The notes under the pieces: model-generated
Told to the model about the DNA's origin: nothing
The model's input: only the letters and a program-made list of their open reading frames with translations
Databases searched by the model: none
Shown here: one piece after another, positions 1 through 9,437 of the stretch
Numbering within the stretch: position 1 is the first letter of the stretch
Layout of the letters: every line of letters begins with the position of its first letter
Program-made: the position numbers and the translations under genes
NCBI GenBank assembly: GCA_964411505.1
Contig: CAYPLH010000002.1
Location: forward strand, 106,087 to 170,086
DNA from: CAYPLH01 sp964411505
Lineage (GTDB): Bacteria; Bacillota; Clostridia; CAYPLH01; DUMO01
DNA length: 64,000 bases
Direction of reading: 5' to 3'

Positions 1-733
1 TACCATCAGGATCTTCGTTTGTAAACTTGTACATCACTATCTCAAACTCATCAAGTGTTTCTGGAGCCTTGTCAAACCCCAGCTTTTTCAGCCAGTCTCC
101 CCTATATACAGCCGGGAAGCGGCAATCTGACCAAGCCATAACCTGTGGAATGCCATATACCTTACCACCGTAACCACCATGCCTCATAAAAAAATCATCG
201 CTGAAATTTGAGGTGAACTCCCGGTAAAGAATAGGAGCATATTTGGCCATTACACCTTCGGGTACTTCTGCAAGAATATCCTGGTTGATATACTGAAGAA
301 AGTAATCACTGTTCTCAACCCTAATCAGATCCGGTACCTCTCCGCTTGCAAACTTCAAGCTCAAAAGTTCGCTGTATTTTGTCTTATCAAGGTTCCAGAC
401 ATTGATATTTACATTATACTTCTGGTTGTGATACTTGATAATCTTTGCATCTTCGCTTACCGGATTAGATAAAAATGCAGTCCATGCAATGTCGTATTTC
501 TTCCCTTCTTTTGGTGCATACTCTGCATATTTATCCTTGTCGCCTGTTCCGTCGTTCGTACTGACCGTGGAATTCTTTGTTGTATCCCGTACTGTAGTTC
601 CAGATGGCGCTTTTTGTACAAAATTACCCCCTGCAACATCACCGGATTTACCCCCTTGGCAGCCTGCCATTACCGCAAGAGCTATACACGGTACTATTAT
701 GGCAATCATCATTCTTAAAATCCTACTGTTCAT
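1..733 (-). CDS. ABC transporter solute-binding lipoprotein, partial
   Basis: This is the N-terminal 244 or so residues of a family 1 extracellular solute-binding protein, the extracytoplasmic sugar receptor of an importer. The gene runs off the left edge of the window. A signal peptide is followed by a lipobox (AVMAGC, Cys25), so the protein should be anchored to the membrane. The pattern after the lipobox (a Lys/Gly-rich linker, then segments resembling SGEVPDLIRV and GKVYGIPQVM) matches the long LipO/YtcQ-type receptors seen elsewhere in this window. The ATG at 733 follows an AGGAGGG ribosome-binding site. Two permease genes lie upstream on the same strand, so this is probably the third gene of the operon. 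The ligand cannot be told from sequence; an oligosaccharide is the family expectation. Confidence 0.9.
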   Translation of the reverse strand, partial: MNSRILRMMIAIIVPCIALAVMAGCQGGKSGDVAGGNFVQKAPSGTTVRDTTKNSTVSTNDGTGDKDKYAEYAPKEGKKYDIAWTAFLSNPVSEDAKIIKYHNQKYNVNINVWNLDKTKYSELLSLKFASGEVPDLIRVENSDYFLQYINQDILAEVPEGVMAKYAPILYREFTSNFSDDFFMRHGGYGGKVYGIPQVMAWSDCRFPAVYRGDWLKKLGFDKAPETLDEFEIVMYKFTNEDPDG

Positions 734-974
734 AAAAACCCTCCTAACTTAAAATGAATATTTGAACTTTTTGTATCATCTTCAATACATCCTTGTATTT
801 ATCAAATGTTTATGTGACTTCTATATCCCCACCATTTTCAGCAAGGAAATTTATGCATTTTAGACACTTATTTATGAAGCCTTGTGCTGAACCGAAACAA
901 AAATTTCACTATGCACTTGGGATGTAGTCGTGTTAAGCATTCAAAACATTTATCTACACGACTTCATGTTCGAA

Positions 975-1844
975 TCAACCCTTAACAGAGCCTACCATCA
1001 CTCCCTTTACAAAATACTTTTGAATAAAAGGGTAAACAAGTATAATTGGAACAGTTGCAACCATAATGGTAGCTGCTTTGATGTTTTCGGGGTTAACAAG
1101 AGTATCGTCGGTCGCATTGACTTCCATTACACCATCTAATACCAGTCTTCTCATAACATTTTGTAGTACCTGCTTCTTCACATCAGGAACATATAGCAGT
1201 GCATCAAACCATGCGTTCCAGTGCCATACAGCTGTCCACATTGCAAGAGTAGCAACAATTGGCAGGGATACAGGCAGTATGATCAAAAACAGAATAACAA
1301 CGTCATTTGCTCCATCAATATGGGCTGACTCTTCAAGGCTGTCAGGAATGGACATGAAAAAGTTGCGTACTATAATAAGATGGAATGTATTTATAAGACA
1401 TGGCAGCACTAGCACCCAGATTGAGTTAAACATATCAAGCTTTTTAATAAGAAGATACGTGGGTATAAGTCCACCATGAAAATACATGGTAAAAACCACG
1501 AGACCCGTCCAGAAAGCACGGTGTGGCAGATGCCTCTTTGACAGAGGGTATGCCATTAATAACGTTACAAAAAGTGTTGTCAAAGTACCTAGCACTGTCC
1601 TCAACAGGGTATTCCAGAATCCAAGCCAAACATATTCATCCCTGAGGACTCTTCTGTAAGCCTCAAAGGTAATTTCAAAGGGAATAATGTTTATTTGCGT
1701 ATATGATACATTTGCTGAACTCAAAGACAGAGATAGCAGATAAAAAAATGGGTAAACTGTAGTAATGCAGAATAATATCATTACAACATACAGTACTCCG
1801 GTAAAAAATTTGTCAGACACATGGATATCAATCCTGTTTCTCAT
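975..1844 (-). CDS. ABC transporter permease, YtcP/LplC type
   Basis: This is one of two inner-membrane permeases of a carbohydrate importer, about 289 residues with roughly six hydrophobic segments. The cytoplasmic EAA loop that contacts the ATPase is visible as EESAHIDGAN followed by LPVSLP. The C terminus KYFVKGVMVGSVKG is characteristic of the YtcP/LplC group and recurs in the other three importers here. I chose the ATG at 1844 because AAGGGGTG lies just before it. An in-frame ATG at 1862 lies inside the preceding gene and has no comparable ribosome-binding site. The gene follows its partner permease closely. No ATP-binding subunit is nearby. Confidence 0.93.
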   Translation of the reverse strand: MRNRIDIHVSDKFFTGVLYVVMILFCITTVYPFFYLLSLSLSSANVSYTQINIIPFEITFEAYRRVLRDEYVWLGFWNTLLRTVLGTLTTLFVTLLMAYPLSKRHLPHRAFWTGLVVFTMYFHGGLIPTYLLIKKLDMFNSIWVLVLPCLINTFHLIIVRNFFMSIPDSLEESAHIDGANDVVILFLIILPVSLPIVATLAMWTAVWHWNAWFDALLYVPDVKKQVLQNVMRRLVLDGVMEVNATDDTLVNPENIKAATIMVATVPIILVYPFIQKYFVKGVMVGSVKG

Positions 1845-1855
1845 ATAAGCACCCC

Positions 1856-2770
1856 TTACCATATTCCATACTCGTTGATTCTCTTTGCAACACTGTTTGC
1901 CATAACTACAAGCGAGAAGGATATAATGTTCTTGAATAGCTCAATTGCAGCAGCAGAGCTATACTGCATCTTAACCAAGCCCATACGGTAGGCATATGTG
2001 CTTATAACATCCCCCACACTGTATACTGACGGATTGTACAGGTTGAATATCTGATTAAAATTGTCGTTTATAATCCTGCCGATTGAAAAGATAAGCATTA
2101 TGGTTACAACAGGTATCAGAGAAGGAAGGGTGATATAAATTATCTTTTGAAACCTGTTTGCTCCATCCATATCTCCCGCATTATACAATTCCGGATCTAT
2201 ACCTGTAAGTGCCGCAAGATAAACGATCGATGACCATCCCACATTTTTCCATATATGAGTTGATACGACCACTGTTCTGAACCACTTAGGGTCAGCGAGG
2301 AAATATACCGGCTTCATCCCCAGAGATCTAAGTACAGCGTTTATCGGTCCGATCGATGGAGAAAGAAACTGAAGAAACAGGCCTCCCAGAATCACCCAGG
2401 AAACAAAATGGGGCAGATAACTTATGGTCTGTATGGTCTTCTTAAACACAACATTTCTTATCTCATACAAAAATATGGCAAAGAAAATTGGTGCGGGAAA
2501 ACCGAAGATCAGTTGGTAAAGACTCAGCACTATCGTGTTTCTAAATACCTGACGGAAGCTTTCAGCAAAAAAAAGGTCTGTAAAGTTTCTAAAACCGATC
2601 CAGGGGCTACCCCATATCCCCAGCTTAAACATATAATCCTTAAAGGCTATCTGCAGACCATATATAGGCACATAATGGAATACAACATAAAAAGAAAGTC
2701 CAGGCAGCATCATAAGGAAGAGATATTTGTATTTGATATACTTCAAAGTCATTGTTTTTATATTTTCCAT
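1856..2770 (-). CDS. ABC transporter permease, LplB type
   Basis: This is the first permease of the importer, about 304 residues with several transmembrane helices. The LplB-type signature is clear: FHYVPIYGLQIAFKDY after the first helix, and an EAA loop reading ELYNAGDMDGAN followed by LPSLIPV. The start is placed at the ATG at 2770, preceded by AGGAGAG; a TTG three codons earlier sits too close to that site. The second permease begins 11 bp after the stop. Sugars or small oligosaccharides are the likely cargo by family. Confidence 0.92.
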   Translation of the reverse strand: MENIKTMTLKYIKYKYLFLMMLPGLSFYVVFHYVPIYGLQIAFKDYMFKLGIWGSPWIGFRNFTDLFFAESFRQVFRNTIVLSLYQLIFGFPAPIFFAIFLYEIRNVVFKKTIQTISYLPHFVSWVILGGLFLQFLSPSIGPINAVLRSLGMKPVYFLADPKWFRTVVVSTHIWKNVGWSSIVYLAALTGIDPELYNAGDMDGANRFQKIIYITLPSLIPVVTIMLIFSIGRIINDNFNQIFNLYNPSVYSVGDVISTYAYRMGLVKMQYSSAAAIELFKNIISFSLVVMANSVAKRINEYGIW

Positions 2771-3195
2771 TGAATCCAACCTCTCCTTAAAAAAATTACT
2801 TCATGTGTAGCTCAGCACTTTATGATTGGCGGCTGTAGTGTATCCATAGGCTCAACAAAATAATATCTTCATCATCCATTAAAAACAATAACAAATATTT
2901 GTGATAATATTAATATTTTATCAGGATACGCTATATTCGTCCCAAGATATAGTGCTAATGCCTTTAAACCCCTTTAGCATTAAGCATTTGATATTAGATA
3001 GCAAATACATACATAAAAATTATCATGAGATATATCAAGATATGGCTGGTTATTTACGCATAAAGACATAGAAAACGCAGAAGATCCGGAGATAAAATAG
3101 TAAACTTAAGTATCATCTGCTTTTAGAAAGTCCAAATACTTCCATTAACACAAAAGTGGCGACCACAAGCCGCCACCTTCGTCAACACATTCATT
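2771..3195. other. Intergenic region with AT-rich dyad
   Basis: No convincing gene lies in these 425 bp. An imperfect dyad TGATAA-N10-TTATCA lies at 2902-2923, upstream of the importer operon. A minus-strand terminator near 3150-3178 ends the preceding lipoprotein transcript. The importer promoter must lie between them, but I cannot place it with confidence. Confidence 0.5.
3150..3178 (-). terminator. Rho-independent terminator after DNRLRE lipoprotein
   Basis: Read on the minus strand, a GC-rich stem (GTGGCG paired with CGCCAC around a 9-base loop) is followed by TTTTGTGTT. It begins about 20 bp after the stop codon of the lipoprotein gene. Confidence 0.75.
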
Positions 3196-3969
3196 TTATT
3201 TACTTGTAATCTCTATCTCTAATGCCGGATAAAAATCAGGATCATGACCGTTTTGAGATAAGATAACATATGCATATCCCGCATCACTTTTTATCATTAC
3301 GGAATATGTCCCGTCACCCTTAATAAGAGGTGTAACATCAGTTTCTATCCAATAGTCACTGGGCGGGTTGTCGTATTTACCTACAAGCTCCCCGCATTCT
3401 GGCATACTATTCCATGTTACATCAGACTGCTCCCAACTGCTTTCCGATACTGCATATATTGCTGTAGATCCATAGAACGGCTCTTTTCTGTTTTTCATAT
3501 TATATAACTTAATTTTAGCGCCGGTAACATCACCGGAAATTCCCGTAACCTCAAATTTAAATAAGCCCCATATTTCCCGATCTGGAACAGGCTCTGTACT
3601 GCCTTCCTCAACTGTGTATCCGCGTACTGCTATGTTTATCGCAGTACCGAGGTTAGCATCTGGTTTGCTGTGATCCAGAGCAACGCCTGCAATTGCATTG
3701 AATGTAAGAACCGAAGTCTGCCCGGTACCCTCTGGAGTATTGCTGTCCAAATTTGTGGGTTTTGATTCTGTTTCCTGCGGCTCTGTTATATCTGTTGCCG
3801 CAATACTATTATCATTGTTTACCGTCTCCGCATCAGTATAAGCCGTACCACCCGATTCTTCCCCAGGCTTCTTATCTGCTGAAATGCCGCAGCCACAGAG
3901 CCCACTGATAATTACAGTGCACAAAACTACAGCTATTAACCGCAAAAATAAAGTTTTATTAACTCTCAT
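3196..3969 (-). CDS. DNRLRE (CBM96-like) domain lipoprotein
   Basis: This 257-residue protein has a signal peptide and a lipobox at about Cys27 (GLCGCG), followed by a Ser/Thr/Glu-rich linker to about residue 85. One DNRLRE-type beta-sandwich domain fills residues 90-255. Typical family features are visible: FKFEVTGISG, a SSWEQSDVTWNSMP motif, and DVTPLIKGDGTYS near the end. Such modules occur as carbohydrate-binding parts of polysaccharide-degrading proteins, so a surface-bound glycan-binding role is likely but unproven. It lies downstream of a larger protein carrying two of the same domains and may be co-transcribed with it. The ATG at 3969 has an AAGGAG site. A duplicated copy of the start region lies just upstream. 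Confidence 0.85.
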   Translation of the reverse strand: MRVNKTLFLRLIAVVLCTVIISGLCGCGISADKKPGEESGGTAYTDAETVNNDNSIAATDITEPQETESKPTNLDSNTPEGTGQTSVLTFNAIAGVALDHSKPDANLGTAINIAVRGYTVEEGSTEPVPDREIWGLFKFEVTGISGDVTGAKIKLYNMKNRKEPFYGSTAIYAVSESSWEQSDVTWNSMPECGELVGKYDNPPSDYWIETDVTPLIKGDGTYSVMIKSDAGYAYVILSQNGHDPDFYPALEIEITSK

Positions 3970-4013
3970 CTACATTTCTCCTTCTTTATTAATATTTTTT
4001 TATTAACTCTCAT
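3966..4013 (-). other. Possible upstream mini-ORF, duplicated start region
   Basis: A 15-codon frame beginning MRVNK repeats the first five codons of the lipoprotein downstream. Its stop codon overlaps the lipoprotein ATG in an ATGA arrangement. The stretch ATGAGAGTTAATAAA occurs twice, 44 bp apart, so this may be a local duplication and not a translated leader. No good ribosome-binding site is seen for the upstream copy. Confidence 0.3.
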
Positions 4014-4021
4014 CTTCTTAA

Positions 4022-4080
4022 CACTACAACATTAATTTTAAATTATCCTTACAGAAATAAAGTGTTAAAGCGTACGCAAA
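4022..4080. repeat. Family-1 intergenic repeat, partial copy
   Basis: The left part of the ACTACA...TGTAGT family is recognisable: an ACTACAACATTAATTTT-type end and the conserved central motif TTAAAGCGTACGCA. The opposite terminal repeat is missing. The copy lies between the beta-helix gene stop and the DNRLRE lipoprotein start. Confidence 0.45.
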
Positions 4081-4083
4081 ATA

Positions 4084-7000
4084 TCAGTCTCCTTCTGTTC
4101 GTTTATACATGATTATGTGTGATATATCTCCTGTGCCAAAGCTGTCATCCCATACCATATCCCGGTATCCTAGTTTAATTTTGCCGTCCATAGGAAAAAT
4201 ATTGGTAATAACATACTCTTTGCAATCTGTGAGCTTAAAGTAACTCTCGGGGGAGCCCCCTCCGCTGCATCCAAATATCCTTATATTTTCGCAGCCTTCA
4301 GCCTTTATGATAGCTTCGCCGCTGCCCTCAAATTTAACCCCGAATACGTCTATATTCTTTGCGTTTGTAAAGACCGATCCAAAACGTCCAACTGCTTCAA
4401 TATCCCCCATTTGCGGTTGGTAATGATATATTTTAAGCGGTTCGGTTGTTCCATCAATAAGGCACTGATAATATTCCTCGGTCATTCTCGTTGCATCGGC
4501 CACCGAAAGCACATATGCTCTGCCTCCTCCGCCACCAGTAAACACTATCGGGGGCTTTGTTGTTTTAACCTCCGGACCTTCTAGCTTTACCCTTCTTGGA
4601 AAGACATTCCGGATTATTGAATTACGCCCTGCTCGCCATAGCAGTCCGTAGCTTGTCGAGTATGGCGAATTGATCCCCGCAGAGGCGTTTGTTTTTATAT
4701 GAAGCTGCATAAAAGCCAATATAACAGCTGCATCCTTATCATCTACTGTTTTAATAAGCGGCTTGGGATTGTCTCCATCTAAAAAATCCCCGTCAGGATA
4801 ATTTTTAGGATCCACAAGGGGCTCAATTATAACCGAAAGATGAGATGCTCCTACAACACAAGAATTTGCCCTTAGTTCCAATGTTTTTGAGATTTTATAA
4901 ACACCCTTGGGAATAAAAAGTGGAGCTCCTCTTCTGCTCGCCTCATCTATTGCTTTCTGCAGTTCCGGATAACAATCCTTCACTTTTTCGTCCATTTCCT
5001 CTCGGTCACCAACAAAATCTTTTGCGTTTAAAATATTTTTATCTCCCCAATAAGGGAATATTCCGCTCCAGGTATGTCTGCTCTGCAAATCCCGAGGAAT
5101 ATCTGAATCCCTAATTTCATTACTCCCCATATCCTTATACAACCCATCAACCTGCGTACCATCTATATAAATAGAATCTCGCCGAACTTTTGTTCCGCAA
5201 GCCGCCTGTGATTCGGGGTAAACAACATAAGCTGCGCCTGCAAATTCTTTCACATGGCTCCAACCGGTTTTATTCCCCAAAAGCGTATAGCCCGGGCCTG
5301 CATCCTTTATATCCACAATAACCTCTGCATTCTTGACATAAACGTTGTTCATGTATACCGATCTGTTACCATATATCGCAGGCTTATCCCCACCGGCATA
5401 TGTTTCAATCATTGAATCAACAAGACAAACAGAAGCCTTGGTCGTAGAACCCTCCTCTGCTCCTGCTATTTGCACAGCAGATGCCCCTTTCTCTGGTACT
5501 AAGACGGCACCGGGCATAATCAAAGGACCTGCCGAATCATTATATATGCAAGCGCAGGTTTGTCCCTTCAGCGTGGCATTTGACAGTGAGCAGGTGGGTT
5601 GTGATTTTGTAATATATACTCCATATTTTCCGCCTGTTACAGTTATGTCATGCATACCGCCCCCGGAACCCAGACCGTCTTTTATACCTGCAAAGGCGCC
5701 TTTTGCATTAACACGGACACACTGCAAGGCCGAAAGCTCACATGCCGCAAAGTCTATACCAATAGCTCCCGGGTTTTGGTTTAGATCTATGTCTATGTCA
5801 ATTATTTGTGAGCTCCAGTTGATGTTGCTCTTGCTGTAAATATTAGGGTACATCCCAACAATCGCCCAAAAGTAAAGCAGCGCTTCGGGATTTTTAGGAT
5901 CCATAAACCCTTCGGCATTTTCCAAAAGCTTAATTACCGCACGGCTATCAGGATTAGCAGGTCCCTTTAAAATACAGCCAAAGCTTTTTCTTGACATTAT
6001 TTTTTTTGCTATTTTTTTATTGGTATAGTCAGGACTTCGACCCTCCAATTGACTTGACACAAGATATGTACCCGCAGGAAGGTACGTAACGCACTGTGTA
6101 TCCCTGCTCTCATTTATAGCCCTCTGCAGAGCCAAAGTTGCATCTTTTTTGCCCGTATTGTCTGCACAATAGGGAGGCTTGGTAACGTCAATTATGCCAG
6201 AAGCAATAAGCCTTCTGGCAAAATAGCGCTCTATGATACCTTTTGCGTTTTTTTCAACCTCTTCCTCGTTTTTGTTAAGCCCTTCCCTGTATTTTACAAA
6301 AAGCATAGGTGTCCCAGTTTCATTTGAGTCACCTCTTAAAAATACCGGTGCTCTTGAATTCGTCTTTATAATAAACGAATACCTACCTGTACCAGTAATA
6401 CAGTTTTTTAAATCAAATTCCATCCAGCCCTTTTCGCTAGGAATATAAAGCTTGGCAATTGGTCTTTCAGGCAGTGCCATGGGCATACTTTCCAATGTTA
6501 TACTTGTGCCTTCCCAATTATTTCCTGCACTATAAATAAAAATCCTGCTTCCTTGCTCTCCTCCACCGTCATAATACAGATTAAGCTTTGTTTCAAGAAC
6601 GTCGCAGTTCATGTTTTTAACATCAAATCCAACACACACAACACTTTCTGGTTCAAAGGCAGCAAGGCGCATTTCATCGGTTACAGCATGAGAAATATTT
6701 GATGAAACGCATACACACTCAGATGATTTCAACAGGACATCTGCAATTGGGCTGATTTGGGGAAGTTCCTTTTCAGGGGGTAACTCACCCGTTCCGCATA
6801 TAATCTCTAAATATGGAACATATCGGGCATCATACCTAGTCGAAGGAACACTGATACGCACCTCTTCCTGCATTCCCAGCCTAAAGGAGTATATGCCATC
6901 CCCTTTTACATATTCGGTAACATCAGCCTCCATCCAATCGTTGACAATAGGCATCCTGCGAAACTCCCCGAACCAGTTTTCTAAAGCAGGACAATTGTCC

Positions 7001-7341
7001 CAGGTTATTATATTCTCATCCCATTCCGCTGAAACACCCCTTACCGTTACAGGCTTTGAGGGCGTATTCTTTATCAGTGCTTCAACATATACCTTAAGCT
7101 TTGCTCTTAGTACCCTGCTCCTTACACCCTTTACCTCAAACTTAAGCATGCCCTCACGTATTCTGTCAGGTCCTTTATAAAGAAGTATGTTCTGTTTATC
7201 AGAAAAATTTAAGTCTGAGCTTTTCATATTTGTAATTTCAGTTGCCGCAGAAGCCTTGAATGTCAATGTTTCAATATCATTGTTTATCAATATGCCTTCA
7301 TCATGTTTCTGTGGTGAAGGGCTAGAATCAAAAGTACTCAA
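4084..7341 (-). CDS. DNRLRE plus dual beta-helix (pectate lyase 3 / GH55-like) protein, no signal peptide
   Basis: This is a 1085-residue multidomain protein. Two DNRLRE beta-sandwich modules occupy roughly residues 25-185 and 195-350. They are followed by a dual right-handed beta-helix of the Pectate_lyase_3/GH55 type, with repeat starts near residue 370 (ADNTGKKDATLALQRAIN) and residue 785 (ELQKAIDEASRRGAPLFIPK). GH55 enzymes act on beta-1,3-glucans, but here substrate and activity are not determinable. A paralogue with a signal peptide and the reverse domain order lies at 18398-21703. The frame opens directly after an in-frame TAG with a TTG start behind AAGGGGAG, and no signal peptide is visible. 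The protein may therefore be cytoplasmic or may have lost its 5' end. Confidence 0.8.
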   Translation of the reverse strand: MSTFDSSPSPQKHDEGILINNDIETLTFKASAATEITNMKSSDLNFSDKQNILLYKGPDRIREGMLKFEVKGVRSRVLRAKLKVYVEALIKNTPSKPVTVRGVSAEWDENIITWDNCPALENWFGEFRRMPIVNDWMEADVTEYVKGDGIYSFRLGMQEEVRISVPSTRYDARYVPYLEIICGTGELPPEKELPQISPIADVLLKSSECVCVSSNISHAVTDEMRLAAFEPESVVCVGFDVKNMNCDVLETKLNLYYDGGGEQGSRIFIYSAGNNWEGTSITLESMPMALPERPIAKLYIPSEKGWMEFDLKNCITGTGRYSFIIKTNSRAPVFLRGDSNETGTPMLFVKYREGLNKNEEEVEKNAKGIIERYFARRLIASGIIDVTKPPYCADNTGKKDATLALQRAINESRDTQCVTYLPAGTYLVSSQLEGRSPDYTNKKIAKKIMSRKSFGCILKGPANPDSRAVIKLLENAEGFMDPKNPEALLYFWAIVGMYPNIYSKSNINWSSQIIDIDIDLNQNPGAIGIDFAACELSALQCVRVNAKGAFAGIKDGLGSGGGMHDITVTGGKYGVYITKSQPTCSLSNATLKGQTCACIYNDSAGPLIMPGAVLVPEKGASAVQIAGAEEGSTTKASVCLVDSMIETYAGGDKPAIYGNRSVYMNNVYVKNAEVIVDIKDAGPGYTLLGNKTGWSHVKEFAGAAYVVYPESQAACGTKVRRDSIYIDGTQVDGLYKDMGSNEIRDSDIPRDLQSRHTWSGIFPYWGDKNILNAKDFVGDREEMDEKVKDCYPELQKAIDEASRRGAPLFIPKGVYKISKTLELRANSCVVGASHLSVIIEPLVDPKNYPDGDFLDGDNPKPLIKTVDDKDAAVILAFMQLHIKTNASAGINSPYSTSYGLLWRAGRNSIIRNVFPRRVKLEGPEVKTTKPPIVFTGGGGGRAYVLSVADATRMTEEYYQCLIDGTTEPLKIYHYQPQMGDIEAVGRFGSVFTNAKNIDVFGVKFEGSGEAIIKAEGCENIRIFGCSGGGSPESYFKLTDCKEYVITNIFPMDGKIKLGYRDMVWDDSFGTGDISHIIMYKRTEGD

Positions 7342-7383
7342 AATCTACCAACTCCCCTTTTCAAATCCTAGATTTAAAACCTC

Positions 7384-7485
7384 TATATGCAACGTAATAA
7401 TTCTATAATATAAGGCATATGCTTTTGCTAACAAAAAGTCCTTGTTAAAATGACGTTTTCACAAATACATATGCCTTTTAAACTA
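7384..7485. repeat. Family-2 intergenic repeat, diverged copy
   Basis: The sequence begins CTATATGCAACGTAATAATT, the same terminal word as the well-preserved copy at 14725-14828. An inner inverted pair GGCATATGC / GCATATGCC-like is present, but the far terminal repeat is not. It lies in the 5' region of the beta-helix gene. Confidence 0.4.
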
Positions 7486-7487
7486 TT

Positions 7488-7593
7488 ACTACAGCGAAAC
7501 ATTTATTGTATTTTTTCAAGCAACACGTTGAAGCATTTGTAAATTTTCCAACTGCACATAAATACCGATGTTTAATACTTGTTTCGCTGTAGT
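7488..7593. repeat. Family-1 intergenic repeat, copy 1
   Basis: This 106-bp element has perfect 13-bp terminal inverted repeats (ACTACAGCGAAAC and GTTTCGCTGTAGT). At its centre is TTGAAGCATTTGTA, a weak match to a catabolite-response (cre) site. It has no coding capacity. It fills the space between a solute-binding protein gene and the beta-helix gene. Related copies occur at 9340, 23407 and 33037. Confidence 0.75.
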
Positions 7594-7637
7594 GCTTATG
7601 CCTATAGGGGGTATATTAATTTATCTCTTAACACATC

Positions 7638-9293
7638 TTATTTTGTTCCTTTATTATACCTCGCATACGCCTGCCTGTATGATTCCATAAGTGTCTCAAG
7701 CTCCATCTTTTCTACAAGGCGTTTAACATATTCATCCCAACCTTCGTCAACCCCACCATTTAACAGCCAGTTTGCCACAGTCTGATTCACATAATTATTT
7801 ATATCCACTCCTATTGTAGCTGCAACATTTATTTCATCACTATCAAAAAGGGCATCCGGGTACGTGGTAAATGTTTTAGATCTGTATTCTCCGTACACAG
7901 CATCCAAATGATCCTTTTCTAGTTTCAAATCACCAGCTTGAACATTTTGTCTGTTATAGAAATCCATAAGTATGGTAAACGAAAAGTTTCTCGGATTGTC
8001 TGTTGAATACCACTGAGCTTCTTTTACCCCTTCAGGTAAATCAAGCATAACAAGCTTTCCGTCTTCTTTTTTCCAGTGCTTATTTTCTTGTCCATAATAG
8101 CTCTCCCAACTCACCCATTCATCATGAAGATAGTCTGCCCACCTTATAGAAATTTCGGGGTTTTTGTTTGCTTTGGTTATGCAAAAGCCACCTTTTCTGA
8201 TCATTCCACTGGTCTGTGGGTTAAGCAGGAAGGCTGCCTGATCACCCTTAGGACCAGTCAGTGGCATTACATAGTCAAAATCACTTAAGTCAATATTTCC
8301 AAAATGGGTCTTCAAGGACCATCCTTGAAACACACCAACAATTTGCTCGTTTCTCGCCGGTCTTCTTATCTTTGCATTGGCAATTTTTCTTGCTTGAGTA
8401 AGACTTTCTTCATCCGCCAAACCTTCGGCAAAGAGCTTATGAAAATATTTTATAGCTTCCTTATATTCCTCTTGGATTGCTGAGAAAATGACCTCTCCAT
8501 CCTTAACAATTATATGGTTGCCATTTTCCATGATCCCCCATGAACCCAGCAGCGTTCTGAAATCACCTTGATTATAACAAAAGGTAAAGGGAATTTCGTC
8601 ATCCTTATTGTTTTCATTCAGGTCTTTTCCTTTAAACGCTTTAAGCACATTGTAAAATTCATCGGTTGTCTTTGGTATATCAAGACCAACCTTCCCAAGC
8701 CAGTACTTATTGATCATCATTACCTGTCCACTGATATTTTTGTCCTCCATAATGTTAGGAATAGTATAGACATGACCGTCAGGGACAGTTATCGATTTCA
8801 CATAATCAGGTCTTTGCTCAAATATTTCATTAATCCTAGGAGCATATTCTTTAATTAAATTGTCAAGAGGTACAATCAGCTCCTGCGTGCCATATTCGGT
8901 TATCTTGTCCGCCATGGTGTTGAATAGCGCGCCACCCATCATAATATCAGGTAGGTCATTGGCGAAAAAGATTAGGCTTATTTTCTCCTTCCAGCCTTCC
9001 TCAGGGCTCATTTGCCAATCAATATGGACATTTGTTTTTTCCTCCGCCCTCTGCCAGAACCACATTGTTTCAAAGTCTGCCATATCATTTGACTTAGGTC
9101 CGCCAACAGTTAATGTAACCTTTTCATTAACTATGGGAAGCCCTGTTAAATTTAAGTTTTCAATCACCTTTCCGCTTGTACCCGCTGTGTTTTTTGTTCC
9201 TCCTTCTCCTTCCGAAACAACACATCCTGTAAATGCCAGCATCAAAACCAGTATAATGATAAAAGCTTTTACCAAAAGTACACCCTTCTTCAT
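7638..9293 (-). CDS. ABC transporter solute-binding lipoprotein
   Basis: This 551-residue receptor is of the family 1 solute-binding type. It has a signal peptide ending in the lipobox LAFTGC (Cys24), so it is predicted to be anchored outside the membrane. Landmarks shared with the other receptors here are FANDLPDIMMGG, DGHVYTIPNIME and the calcium-site-like NENNKDDEIPFTF segment around residues 210-225. It is the third gene after its two permeases, about 144 bp downstream and separated by a family-1 repeat. The C-terminal part (around residues 445-545) matches the long LipO-like subfamily that serves complex oligosaccharides. The ligand is unknown. Confidence 0.92.
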   Translation of the reverse strand: MKKGVLLVKAFIIILVLMLAFTGCVVSEGEGGTKNTAGTSGKVIENLNLTGLPIVNEKVTLTVGGPKSNDMADFETMWFWQRAEEKTNVHIDWQMSPEEGWKEKISLIFFANDLPDIMMGGALFNTMADKITEYGTQELIVPLDNLIKEYAPRINEIFEQRPDYVKSITVPDGHVYTIPNIMEDKNISGQVMMINKYWLGKVGLDIPKTTDEFYNVLKAFKGKDLNENNKDDEIPFTFCYNQGDFRTLLGSWGIMENGNHIIVKDGEVIFSAIQEEYKEAIKYFHKLFAEGLADEESLTQARKIANAKIRRPARNEQIVGVFQGWSLKTHFGNIDLSDFDYVMPLTGPKGDQAAFLLNPQTSGMIRKGGFCITKANKNPEISIRWADYLHDEWVSWESYYGQENKHWKKEDGKLVMLDLPEGVKEAQWYSTDNPRNFSFTILMDFYNRQNVQAGDLKLEKDHLDAVYGEYRSKTFTTYPDALFDSDEINVAATIGVDINNYVNQTVANWLLNGGVDEGWDEYVKRLVEKMELETLMESYRQAYARYNKGTK

Positions 9294-9339
9294 AACAAAT
9301 CCTCCTCTTTACTAGTTTTTATATTAATTTTTGACTAGT

Positions 9340-9435
9340 ACTACAGCTAAACATTTTATTTTACCTTTCAAAAATAACACACCAAACCGTTTGTATTATT
9401 TTAAAATAATGGCATAATATTTGTTTTGCTGTAAT
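9340..9435. repeat. Family-1 intergenic repeat, copy 2
   Basis: A 96-bp element with imperfect terminal inverted repeats (ACTACAGCTAAAC and GTTTTGCTGTAAT, two mismatches). It sits exactly between the permease stop and the solute-binding protein start. It could form a hairpin that separates expression of these genes. Confidence 0.6.
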
Positions 9436-9437
9436 AA

